Below are positions 45,201-56,858 of a DNA stretch of 64,000 bases, piece by piece; within the stretch, counting starts at the first letter, position 1; each line of letters begins with the position of its first letter. The notes under the pieces are model-generated. The model did no database searches. It was given only the letters and a program-made list of their open reading frames with translations, and was not told where the DNA came from. Source of the stretch: Cytospora piceicola (taxonomy: Eukaryota > Ascomycota > Sordariomycetes > Diaporthales > Cytosporaceae); contig JALQBC010000035.1 in NCBI GenBank assembly GCA_023375675.1, forward strand, positions 62,001 to 126,000. The letters run 5' to 3'. Made by a program: the position numbers and the translations under genes.

Positions 45201-46501
45201 CTAGTCGAGACGTTGTAGATCATGTCGTAGGCCGACATGGCACTGACACCACTCTTCCCGTCCTGACGTCGGGAGCGAGCCGCCGCACTGCTGCTCAACC
45301 GGGGCCACCTCCAGACAACACAAGCTTTGTTCAGATCGTCCTGCTCACAGCAGCGGCTGAACTTTGGGTCGATTGTTCGGCGGCGATAATGGCGGATCAG
45401 GTCGGTAATTTCAATATGTCCAGCCATGTCGGCCACCCCCTCGGCATTTGTGACGAATGGAGAATTTGTCAAGATGTTCGTGTTTGCTCCGTGCTCGAGA
45501 AGGGTTGCGACGATCTTCATGTTGCCCCTCGCGGCAGCGAAGTGAAGTGCGGTGAAGCCGTCGTCTGCTTGTGCGTCCACGTCAACGTCTTTAACCCGTA
45601 AGAGTGTCTCAACCCAACCCGGATCGTCCGAGGTCAGTTCGCTTGCATAATGCAAGGGGGTTCGACCATCGCCGCTTTTTACATTGGGATCGGGCCGCCC
45701 GGCGGCCAGGAGCACCCGCAAGACCTCGATGTTCCCCCGGCCGGCCGCCCAACGCAACACAGTGTCGCCATTTTTGTTCGGGATCCCGGGGTCCAGCTCG
45801 GTCTGCTCCAGAAGAAACTGAACCGCCTGGAAACTTTTCTCTGCGTTATGAAAGGCGGTGTTTCCCGTATGATCTTGCACTGTAACTTGGACACCCTTTG
45901 CCAGTAATAGCTTGGCAACCTCAACGTCAGGCATTGCCAAATGCCACGGAGTGCATCCGCCCGCATGCTCACATGTGGCGTTAATATCCAGCTCCGGCCG
46001 CTCCAAAAGCAGCTTGATGACGGGGACTTGTCTACATTGGACTGCCACATGAAGTGGGGTGCCGATAAATTTGGCCGCCTTATTGTTGACATTGATGCCC
46101 GGTGTAGCAAGGAGAGCCTCAACCATCTGCAAATTCCCTGTCCTGCAGCATCGATGCAACGCAGTCTCGACTCCAAGAGAGGTCGTTATCGTCGCATCAT
46201 TGATATCGATATGTGGATTCGCCTCCAGAAATCGGCGGAGCCTTGGAATATCGTTTTGATCGACCGCGTCGATGAGGTGCTCCACGGTGTCGGTGGTACT
46301 GGATTGCATGGAGCCATCGGGTATGGGTGGTATAGGGGCGGGGGATGGGAGTCCAGTTTCATTTTCTTCTTCGCGTTGAAGACACATGTGGTCATGTTCG
46401 TCGAGTAGACTTGCCGCAGGCTGTATGCATGAAGGAGTAGGAGCCCTCTCGGAAGGCATCTCGTGATTGCCCGTGAGCTGGTCGGAGTTCTCCATCGCCA
46501 T
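42240..46501 (-). CDS. ankyrin-repeat protein with C-terminal CorA-like membrane domain
   Basis: Ten exons, all checked for phase (46501-45023, 44956-44942, 44844-44689, 44571-44197, 44131-43498, 43380-43157, 43066-42770, 42668-42558, 42477-42381, 42319-42240), give about 1155 residues. Residues 75-395 are ankyrin repeats (GTPLHVAVQ, GRTPLHYA, GFTALHFAA). The central part carries the motifs of a fungal ankyrin-CorA family: VRWIHLPAN, NWVE, SLDHYFHQEL, QILVVSQFWLWRID then LIITSFPDRW. The C-terminus has a coiled-coil-like helix, then two membrane helices (VVTVIFTPLSWIAALFAL and ACLVGTLALCALGW) in the position of the CorA hairpin, but with no GMN motif of true Mg2+ channels. Exon 2 is only 15 nt. 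The stretch coding MVSPGFINNQP in exon 5 could be an unspliced intron. The start may be 46501 or 46495. Function unknown; such genes often sit near NLRs. Confidence 0.82.
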
Positions 46502-47098
46502 GTCAAATCACAGTCCAAATACTATTGTGGTGTCGGTCTTTTGAATGGAGAGAGCCTCGGGAGCTCAAGCTCAGCAGTTTCCAGGTCCCAGCTCCGGCGA
46601 ATGGACCAATGGTGCTGTTGATGAAGAAGCCGGGTGCGCTGCACAGGAAGGTAGCTCTGCTGGTTATTCGGGTAATGAAACTTGATCGGACGTCAATCAA
46701 ACGAACCTTGATTGTACGGGGTGGGAAGAACGGTGCGACAACCGCTCGTGGTACTGAAACTATAATTAGCAGGACTGTCTCCTCTCGAGCTATAGCCAGT
46801 AACACCCAAAGATCGCACACGGGGCACAAATCCCCATGGGCATGTGTCTCCCACTGCATGGTCCCGCGGACACATGACACCTGGCGAGCAAACAAGCAAC
46901 ATCGTCCCCCGCGAGCTGTCCGACCGAAATCGAAATCGAAGGAGCCTCGATGACGATGTTATGAAATTGTTCAAACTCGGTCGGCAAATGTTGTGGAACT
47001 CGAAATCCCTTTCATTTCAAGCATGTATGGAGAAATGATGATGCCCTCGACAGGTCCTCCAGACTCATCCCATCACCCCAGCCCCTGATACCCACCCA
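46502..47098. other. intergenic
   Basis: 597 bp between the ankyrin-CorA start and the permease 3' end. A 142-codon plus frame (46525-46953) has no recognisable composition. No gene is called. Confidence 0.45.
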
Positions 47099-48851
47099 TC
47101 ACCCCACGCTGACAGGCTCGTTCCTCTTCTTCTTTAACCTCACCAACTGCAACAACTCGTTCCAGAATCCCTCAGGCTTTGTCTTAAAAGCATCCTCGTA
47201 GGCGTCGACGATGGGCTTGTCCCATATCAGATCTGCCTCCTCGGGCTTGACCACCTTGGTCCTCTTCAAAATCTTCCACCCAACATACGTCACGATGGCC
47301 ACAAACACCATGGTATAGTAACTAAAGAAGGTGCCGACGTCCCAGTTCCCTGGGAGGAAGGTTTCGTATCCATAACAACCGACGATCACCGTCATCCCGA
47401 CCAGGCCGATCCACGCGCTGTACGGCTGAAACCAGCCCTTGTACGGCAGTGTATCACGGTCGATGTCCTGCACCTTGAGGGCGCGGTAGAAGAAGATATA
47501 TGTTAAGGCCATGATCATGTAGTCAATGATCTGTGCAGCCTCTGTGAGGTTGGCCAACCAGGTCACAGCCTGGGCCGTCCCGCTCGACACGGCCAAGAAT
47601 GACAAAAAGGGGAAGATCATAGTAACCACGAAGCACCAGATGGGAATGCCAGACCGCGTGCACTTTTTGAAGAAGCGCGGAGCGTGGCCATCTAGAGCCA
47701 TACCGTAAAGGGAGCGCATAGCACAATACGTGTAAGCATTGCCGGCAGAGAAGATACTGGTAACCATCAATGCGTTCACGATATCCGGGAGTACAGAAAC
47801 CTTCATGTTCTGCATCGCGATGACATATGGACTCGCCGCTGCTGTGCCGATGCCGGCGTTCAAGTTCAGGGTGGCATCATTGTATGGCAGGATGATGCCG
47901 ACACAGAGAGCACCGCCGATGAAAAAGAAGCCGAAACGCCAGTAGACCGTCTTAAAAGCCTGCTTGAGGTAGATTCGGGGCCGTTGAGCCTCGCCGGCAA
48001 CCATAGCCAGGTATTCCGGACCGACGATGGTGAAGGCGGCGGACCACAATGCCGACAGGAACCCCTGGAAGCGACCAAGTGTACCCGTGTGGATATATGC
48101 ATTAAATGAGCCAGGATTCTGCCAGTACCGAAAACCATAGGCGTCGTGCTGCGGGTTCCCTCCGACCATAGTGACGAAGGTAAAGCAGAAGACGATGATG
48201 ATGAGCAGGAACTTCCCGCTCGAGAGCCAGAATTCAGCTTCTCCATAAAACTTGACGGCAAAAATGTTGATGGCAGCGTAAAGGGCGATGCACGCGGCAC
48301 ACACGGCGGCAACGGGGATGTCATCACGCCAGAAGGTCAGGATGAGATTGAGGGCAGAGATCTCGAAGGGGATCATTGTAGCTTCGTAGAGGAAGAAGTT
48401 CCATCCGGCCATGAAGCCGAAGGACTCGTCAACCCATTTGCCGGCAAAACGGATGAAGGAGCCTGTGTGTGGGTGAGAAGTCAGTGAGACTGATGGTGAA
48501 CACGGCGGCAAACTGAGGCCTTGAGAGACGTGGCTGACCAGATATGGGCATGTACACGGCCATCTCAGCCATGCAGTTGTTGACCAGCGCGAGCAAACAC
48601 GAGTACAATGTGAAGGCGATGAGGAGCGAGCCTGGACCGCCATCCATCAGGCCGCTGCCAATGGACACGAACAAAGCCGTGCCGATGGAGCCGCCGATTG
48701 CTATGAGCTGGATCTGACGGTTGCCCAGGTTCCTCTTCAGGGCATCGGCATTGTCGCGGATCTCGCCGACATCGTCTCCCACTGCCTCGTCGTAGGGCGG
48801 GGCGGCGGCCTTCTCGTCGCTCGTGGCGATGTCATGTTTGTCGAGGGCCAT
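47099..48851 (-). CDS. amino-acid permease (AAT family)
   Basis: Twelve-helix amino-acid/H+ symporter of the APC superfamily. Exons 48851-48539 and 48462-47099 give 558 residues; the intron (GTCAGC...ACACAG) joins YMPISG to SFIRFAGKWVDE, a conserved block in helix 3. The N-terminus carries RNLGNRQIQLIAIGGSIGT, the AAT signature. FTIVGPEYLAMVAGEA lies in helix 6, SIFSAGNAYTYCAMRSLYGMALDGHAP in helix 8 and the loop that follows. The C-terminal tail contains the usual EADLIWDKP-like segment. Specificity (perhaps dicarboxylic amino acids, as for Dip5 relatives) is a guess. A TGATGA run sits just upstream of the start. Confidence 0.92.
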
Positions 48852-51850
48852 ATGATGAAGACGATGGTGACGATGATAATGCTGATGATGATGATGATGA
48901 TTGGTACGGGATTGGTGATTGGCTCCAAAAGTCGAAGATAGATACTTTGATTGTATTGACTTGGGCCGGCTCGGCTGATCGATGTGACACTGACCACCAA
49001 AGTATATTACACAAGCAAGTATATAAGCAAGCGAGAAGCCAAACGTGTTGGGTGTGTTGATGATTGACGACTGAGAACTACCTGAGTATCGCTATGAGAA
49101 AGGAACTGGCAGTGTTTGGAAGTTCGAACGGGGGCGGTAAGATCATGAAGAACCTCAGAAGAAGTTGATGACGATAAGGAACCCTGGGAAGGAAGGAGGG
49201 ATAAGCACCGGTTGTAACACAAACCAGCCCAGTTGCAAGACCCGGGCAAGTGGTTCGCTGCAACCTCGCCTCCCGCTCCATGACAGCCTTGGAACCATCG
49301 GATCCTACAATGCAGCTTTACCGGTAGGTGACTGCAGTGAAAACCCGGGCAAATGGTGCGTGACTGGTGCTGACTGCAAATGGAACCTTCCAATGTTCGT
49401 TTGCAGCCAAAGATCTGGAAGGACTGAGGCGTTATCTGTGCAGGGTGGGTCCTTGCTAGTGTGCCTCTTAGTACTAAGTACTGTACTCCTGAATGCGGGG
49501 TTGACCCAGTTGGGGTCATCGATAAGATGAGATAAGCGCCGGGGAAGGTGGGGCATCAAACAGTGGGGCGTTGTTGTTAAGCCGCCCAAAACATTCAACA
49601 TCAACATTAATGCCAACGTCTTTCCTCTCTTACCCGGCTGAACGATGTACCTTACTTGTGCTGTATATACATCACCGATGGACACTTTCTTCTTCGCAAG
49701 CCCAGACCAGCTGAGCGTGACGATGAAAAAAGAAGACTTTTGCGCGACATCTGGAGGCAGTGTGATACCAGCGTCACGCGGGTCAACACGTGTGAAAGCC
49801 GCCTAAAGGACATAGACAAGCGATACACGCGCCAGCCCAAAGACAAAAATAGTAGAGAGGAAAAGCCATCCCCAAACCCAGAGCCTCACCCAGGGCAGGA
49901 TTCGGAAAAACACAAAAGGCCCGCGTGCAATGTGTCCGTCCCGCCGCGACGTGAAGGTATTCAGCCGTCGGAAAACCATGTTCATGCCCCTCTCCTCAAA
50001 GCCTGCCAAAAGAGTTGAAAAGAAGAATTAGGAGGAGGAAAAGCCTTATTCAGGATTCTACCCCCTCCCATCAGGCCGGCATCTCTCGAACATGGCCTCC
50101 TCCGTAAAGTTCCCCCACCACCAAGGCACCCCCACAGCGATGCTGGAGCGAATCCCACCCCCACCCACGCAGGAAGAGAAAAAAAGACCCGTGCGAGGTG
50201 AGGGCACGACTCGGCTATCCCGCGGCTGGGTACCATAATAGCCATGCGGTTCTTGCCATGGGCGGGCCGAATAAAATAGACCAGGTTCGTCAATAGGGCC
50301 TTCGTGCACCTTGTATTCCCCGTGACAAACCCCCCGCTAAACCTTGCGGCAACGGGAGATTGCCCGAGACGATGTCCTCTTGGTGGCGGCCGCGATACAT
50401 TCTGAAAGAACAGTGCTGTCCTCCCGCTCGTGTCCAGACGCGAATTGCTGGCAGGGCTCCCCTCCACCGTGAGGCGGAGCCTTTCCGTCAACGTGAGGAC
50501 GCGGGAATTGTCCAGGGACTGGGAGTCTGGGCATGACGACAGCAGGCCAATCAGGCATACCACAAGTGGTACACCCTAGCACCCCGTGTGTGTCGAATAC
50601 CCCAGGCACCCCGGTTTGATTACACTCAGAAGGTGAGGTTGGGCAGAGATGGCTTGTTGGTTTTGTGATGTGATGATGTGTAGGGAGTCTGCAGGTGAAA
50701 AATGGTCAGTGATTACTCGAAAGCACGGGAAGATGCGTCATGAGAGAGAACCCAGTCTGATGAAAAGGTGGGATGCAGGAATTGAAATATTGTGTCACTC
50801 GGGCAAGGCTGGATGGAGCTGCCGCACGTTTTGGAAGTGTGGAAAAGAGGAGCGAAGACGCGCCATGAAAGGCGACGCGAATAGAGGTCGCGTGCTTGAA
50901 AAGAAGGATAATGTGTGAAGAGCAAACTAGGTATTTCCGATACTTTGATGAAGATGGCAAAGAGAAAGACATGGATGGCGACCATACCCTAGGGTACAAA
51001 AGAAGATATCAAAATTGAGGTCAAGATCACAGTGAGATGGGTGATGGAGGATAAGAGGTGGGAGAAGAGAGAGGTACAAAGAGTAAAGTTTGAAAAGAAA
51101 AGAAAGTTGTGTTTGGAAGCTACAATTGCCTCTGTGGCCTGGGAAAAGGTATAAATACTTTACGAGCAGACGCGTGTTGCGGCGCGTGAGCGTGGAAGAC
51201 AATAGTATCGCGGGCCATTCAGGCCAAATTTTCTGATTGGTCAGATGCATTAGCCCATGTAATCAACTTTTCACAACCTAGGTAGTTAGTCTAAATAAAA
51301 AGTACAACGGCCTTCGGCCGTAGACACATGTAGCAAGCTCTAATCTCCACAAGGCTGGCTGGGCTGAAGCTTGTCGCCTCGAGGTCGAGGCCCGGGGAGG
51401 CTGTATCTCCATCCCCCCTCCCAGGGAAGGTTAAAGATAGTACCCTAACCCTATGATTTCACGGGTCATCAGCAGAGACAGTGCCATTAAATAAACGCAA
51501 GGTCACTCTCATGAGAGCATATTGCAAAACGACAATGATCGGTGCCATGCCAAAGTGTAAATAAGTGGCCAACACCATGGAGCACCGTCCTATATGCCGT
51601 TGGACTCTGCCGCTGAGTCAATGTCTCCACACCAATTGTACTACTTAGCATGTAAGGTGGAATCCGCCCTCGGTGTTCGGCTTTCCCGTGACGACTGACG
51701 ACGTGGTCGACTGCTCCTGAAGCACTCTCTACTTAAGTACGCATCAAAGCTTTCTTGTGAGGCTTATATATGATTGCAATACAGACCGCAATTACTGAAA
51801 TCACTCTCCCAAGAAAAATCCACTTCGATCACCCAAACCACCAAGCAATA
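48852..51850. other. 3-kb gene-free region
   Basis: The largest gap in the window. It starts with the permease promoter and a GAT/ATG trinucleotide run at about 48869-48901. Frames at 49007-49519, 49982-50563 and 50649-50918 lack recognisable domains and splice logic. It could hold an unannotated ncRNA or degraded transposon, but I see no inverted or direct repeats of note. Confidence 0.45.
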
Positions 51851-52654
51851 ATGTTTTACGAGCCGGGCAAGACAGACCACGGTCTCCCCCACGACCCATT
51901 CAAGGTACACTCCACCCTCCCCCTTCCGGCTATTCCGCCGACTCACTGACCACTAACACACATACACAATTCACAGGCCTGCGTCGTCCCGCGGCCCATA
52001 GGATGGATCAGCACCGTCTCGCCCGCGGGCGTGCACAACCTCGCGCCCTACTCGCAGTTCAACAACCTGACCTTCGACCCGCCCTACGTCATGTTCTCGG
52101 CCAACCAGACGCCCTCGGAGCGGCGCAAGGACACGGTCGTCAACGCCGAGGCCACGGGCCGCTTCGCCTGGAGCCTGGCCACCTGGGACCTGCGCGAGGC
52201 CGTCAACGCCACGGCCGAGCAGGTGCCCCCCGAGATGGACGAGTTCGAGCGCGCCGGCCTGGAGAAGGAGTTCACCACGGCCCTCCGGGGCCCCGAGGTG
52301 CCGATGGTCAGGGCGAGCCCGGTCAAGTTCGAGTGCGTCTACCACAGCACGGTGCGGCTGCCCGGGAACCCGCCCATGGGAACGGTGGATGTGGTTATCG
52401 GGCGGGTGGTGGCGGTGCATATCGCGGATGAGGTGCTGACGGATGGGATACTGGACGTGAGGAAGACGCAGCCTATTGCTAGGTGTGGGTACTATCAGTA
52501 TGCTGTTATCAGGGAAACCTTTGAGATGAAGGTCCCCAGTAGTTCGCAGTGGGGTGAGGATATTCTAAGTGGCTTGGAGGGGAATGCGAAGAAGAACAAG
52601 GCGATCGGCGAGCGGAAGAAGATTGAGCCTGGGGAAGGCGAGGCGGGACAATAA
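51851..52654 (+). CDS. flavin-reductase-like (FMN-binding split barrel) protein
   Basis: Predicted FMN-binding flavoprotein of the flavin-reductase-like domain family. Exons 51851-51904 and 51977-52654 join in phase 0 across a 72-nt intron (GTACAC...CACAG), giving 243 residues. PRPIGWISTVSPAGVHNLAPYSQFNNLTFDPPYVMFS is the family's N-terminal barrel with its FMN-contact region. The central ATGRFAWSLATWDLREAVNATAEQVPP and the later MGTVDVVIGRVVAVHIADEVL are family hallmarks of the bacterial and fungal proteins. A Lys/Glu-rich tail follows. Its electron acceptor is unknown. It is flanked by large non-coding gaps. Confidence 0.88.
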
Positions 52655-53357
52655 TTCTGGGGTTTGAGGTGTCACTTAGGTCTTCAGGGTATGGGCTTGA
52701 GTAAAATCCAATTTTAGACACTGTTTATACGTAGTTACACCATTGACTCTAAAGGTCGACTGTCATGATACTCGGAGGCTATAGGCACGTCAGTTGAGCG
52801 ACGCTGAGTCCTCGAGGCGCTCAACACTGAGATCCATTTATCACATGATTTAAATCCAATTTGAAGTATACGATTTCTCTAATCAGAAATCCAGGATTCT
52901 GCCTCAGTAAGGTGACAGGTCTGAATTCTTTGTGCTGGGTCAAGTTCAGATAGTGTTTATTCCCAGGTGCGAGTGTATGAGCAGTTGGCTCGCTCGTGGA
53001 GCTTGTTCTATGTTGGACATGACAACAGAGCCATTCTCCACCAACAAACGTTTTGAGCATAATCCCTCATTCAAATAGACCTCTTCCCGTGTTCCCTAGG
53101 AATAAACGCATTATGGATCAATAGGCTACCGAAAACGGCAATGTGAACAGAATGAGACAAAGGGTGCTCAAGGGGACAAAGACTGCTGTATAATGCTCCG
53201 GTGAGAATACTCACTCGTCAAATACATAGATACCGCATCCTTTTTTGCGCTGAATACCGAGACCTGACTCGATAAAGGTCTCTTGAAACTCGAAAATTGT
53301 GTCAATCACCCTCTGCAAAACCTCACCCAATTACTTCAACCGTATATATTCAACACA
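52655..53357. other. intergenic
   Basis: 703 bp between two plus-strand genes. No coding region seen. Confidence 0.5.
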
Positions 53358-56300
53358 ATGTCCAACCCAGTCCCGCCCAATCTGCCACCCGAGGAGGTGC
53401 CAGCAGCCTACGCTCCAAGTGACAGCGGCTCTGACGACAACTCCGAAGCCGACTATGAGGAAGATGGCGACGAACCAGCCTTTAGGAACTTGCCGAATGT
53501 GCGCGGACTCTGGCAGCAAGTCATCGGCGGACAGCCGGAGCCGGATGGAGCTTTCAGGGCGAGCGACAATAACTTTTACCAATTCGTGCCGGGATGGGCA
53601 GCACCATATGAGATTGAGCACCTGCAGCAATTGCGTCGGCCGGCTCTCCTGCCAGAGGATGGTAGCCCGAGCACATACGCGCAGTATGTATGCCTCTGGA
53701 ATTTTGAGCCCATGACACCCTCCAACATGATACAATCTGTATGAAACAAGTTGCTAATTGTTGGGAAGGCGATTCGGCATCGATCAACTTGCTCCTGTGA
53801 CAGATCCTGACCGTTCCATGTTAACTCCCATCTCGGATGCTTATGGCGATGGTGAAGATGTGCCCAATTGGGTCCAAGATTGGCAGACTTTTATAATGAA
53901 CGGATACACCGCTGCAGAGGTACGTTCCTTATAGTTTGCATTGACTTACGCGCATTGGCTGATAATTGCCATAGCTGAAAGAACAAAGAGCATTCGACCC
54001 AGATATGGACTTCGAAGATCCGGCCTACGATAGTTTACAGGTCAACATACATCCGTACGTAAAAATCATACTGCAGCGGCTATGGACATGTCTTACGAGA
54101 GTTACACACGATGGCTAACATTGATTGAAGTCTCTTGACGCGTGACATGTGGCAGCAGCCGCCCGGTGAAGGGGCTACTGAAGATTTCCCTATCCTTTGC
54201 TATAATATTCCCAGCACGTCTGGTGGTCAAGCCCGGTCTGGGAGATATGATCTTAGTACACAGGCAGTAAGCATCTCAAAAGAGCGCATCGAGTACAACA
54301 CATCGGAAATATGACTAATGACAAGTCCTCTAGGATAACAATGACCTATGGAACGCTATGCAACCAGCACTACAGATGGCGTCGAAAGTACTGCATTCAC
54401 AGCCCCCCTTTTGGAGAGCTCTGTTCGAGCTTTGCAACCGGCGACCAGTCGAACACAGACTGGTTCCCGAAACACTGCAAGAGGGGACTTCTCTCACCTC
54501 GATGTGGATTGACGAGCTCGGCGAAGACCAGATGTACCCAGAAGCTGCTGCACTCCGGCGGCAGAACTTCAACGCCGCAGGAGTCACTGGCTATGTGCTG
54601 CAGAAGCTCCTCATTCTGGGCTTTGAGACCTCTACTTCCAACCCCGGCCGGTCCGGAGTCACTGTCATTTTGAGAAGACCCGCGGACGTCCAAAGGCGGC
54701 ATCTCATTAGTGTCAGGATCGCGGTAGAGATGGTCTGGCCGTTACTCGTTAGCGAATACTCCGCGGCGGAAAAGACTGCGGCGTCGATGCATATCGCGAA
54801 TACTCTGCTACATGAGCTCAGTGTAAGTTGGGTGAACCCCCATCCCCCTAGATTGCTCCTCCATCAACTCCCTTGAAGCGCAATCTAAGGATTACCTGTC
54901 TAATTATCTTGTAGCATGCTGTAATCTCCGCTCAGAACTTAATGATGAGCTATCCAGCATGGAATCTGGATCCGGCACTTAGGGGTTTCACTCCAGACAT
55001 AGTGACATTGCCTAGACCCCAAATAGATCTACTGCGTGCTTTAGGAAGGAAAATCAATGGTCAAGGCGTGTTTCAGTCAGATGATCCCACACCTCGTTAT
55101 TAGTAAGTAAGCTCTTCTGTCCTTATATGCTTTGGTGGGAGATTCTGGCCAAAATTCGCTGCTATTGAGAGATAATGAGAGATGAGTTTACTGATAGTGA
55201 GTCTGAAATACATGTAGCTTTCAGGATGATTCACAAGCCGAAGAAGGATACGCATTCGAAAATATGGTACGCTAGTGAACCTATATCGACATCCTCCCCT
55301 CTCCCTATTATTCCCCTGTTCATTCTCTTGTAAGTGAACTTCGACAGCTAACGATCCAACCGAAAGCTTTGGGGTGGAGAATTGGGGTACGTGCCTCATG
55401 AATATAGCATGGACAAAGACGATGGGTTCCCCTCAGCAATGAACGTAACTCTGATGTCCTGGCCCCGCGCAAAGACTCAGCCTCGCCCGACGATCAACCG
55501 CGGGAATATAAAATGGCCGGAATGGCTCACCGAGCCGCCGGCGTCCATGATCGACCGCGAGACAGCCCTCCCCGTCACCATGTACAGCCGTCTCTTCCGC
55601 GAGGCCTTCTGGGCACGAGGGGGCCCTCACTACAAGTACGGCCACCAGGCGCTCCGCATGCCGACAGACAGGTGGGAGGGGAGGAACCTCAAGAGCCACT
55701 TCGAGTTCTACTACATCCGGAAGAAAGACGTGCCGAGGGTGTTCCGCAACCGAGGGGTGTACATTTGGATGCTCAGTGCGAATGCGGTTCTCCAAGAGGC
55801 TCGTCACCACGCCATCGCCGAGTACATGCTCAACCTGACCGAAGGCTTGGTGGAGGCGAGTAGGATGGGGAGGAGGCTGCATTATGAAAAGAAGACGTGG
55901 CCCCGGAAGGACGGGGAGATCATGAGGCACATCCTACAGATCAGGCAGCTCGGGGCCCAAATTCCTAACCTCCTGGGCAACTACAGGCGGGCGCAAGGCG
56001 GCTGGGTTGATCTTAGTGGGAACCAGATGTCGGTGGAGGATGCACTGGTGGCATACATCAACCAAGGGCGCCAGGTCATTACCGAGGCCACTGAGGTGCA
56101 GCGTCTCATCAACATCGAAGTCCAACAAACGCAGTTCCTCGTAGTTGGTGTCTTGAAGCAACCCGACGAGACCCGGAGGGACCTGTCTCGCTATCTGGAA
56201 ATCATCCGGTACCGCCTACAGACAGTTCTGTACCGCATGGCCGACGAGGCTCTCCAGGCGGCGTTATTCGCACGTCAGCAATATGTCAACGAGATCGTCC

Positions 56301-56740
56301 CCGATTTATCACGACAAGCGGACGACAACGTGAACCACACCGATCGGAATGCGCGAATCCGCGCATTCGAGGCCATGTCCGCCGCTATCTGGGAATCTCT
56401 CCCATCAACCCGCTTCCAGCTGGCCGACCTTGCCAACACCATAAGCATATGCATGACCCAGGATGACAACGGGACCCTGGCAACCCCGCCACTGGCCAGC
56501 TTCAACAATCTCGTGGATGGGGCCGGCCTCAGGGAGCTGCGGACGAGACAGAGGAACCTTCGCAGCCTCGCGCTGCGTGATCTAGGCAGTCTGCCCCGGA
56601 ACGGACCTGCACACAGGATCGTAACAGCGTGGCTCAGGGCTCTGCGGACCCAGCAACAGCTGGCGGGGCTCGCAACCCAGGCGGAACGAGACGCGCTTAG
56701 GGGGAATCTTGTGGCCAGCCTGATGGCACTGGATCTTTGA
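53358..56740 (+). CDS. HExxH-motif protein, putative zinc metallopeptidase-like
   Basis: Eight exons (53358-53683, 53769-53919, 53975-54054, 54131-54266, 54334-54822, 54915-55102, 55218-55266, 55367-56740) close in phase to give 930 residues. The N-terminal 50 residues are acidic. The core reads MHIANTLLHELSHAV, an HExxH zinc site (391-395) whose second His begins exon 6. It is followed about 70 residues later by QAEEGYAFEN and WGGELG, where Glu-465 or Glu-466 could be the third ligand (gluzincin-like arrangement). A conserved-looking NLDPALRG segment lies between. The C-terminal half (about 475-930) is long, Arg-rich and helical, with no membrane segment. I know similar unnamed fungal proteins with this HELSHA...E...FEN pattern but no characterised function. 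Proteolysis is a hypothesis. Confidence 0.75.
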
Positions 56741-56858
56741 TTATGGCGGTCTATAACTCATAGAATGATAGTTTTTGTTAGATGCTCGGGGTCTGGATAG
56801 GGGTCAGAGTGTTGGCATTAATAATGCTTCATTGATATTATTGCAGTAACCAGTCACT

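Noticed and set aside
49982..50563. 193-codon minus-strand frame in the large gap
   Set aside because: No domain or membrane segment. The overlapping frame at 50058-50309 is equally open, which argues for chance.
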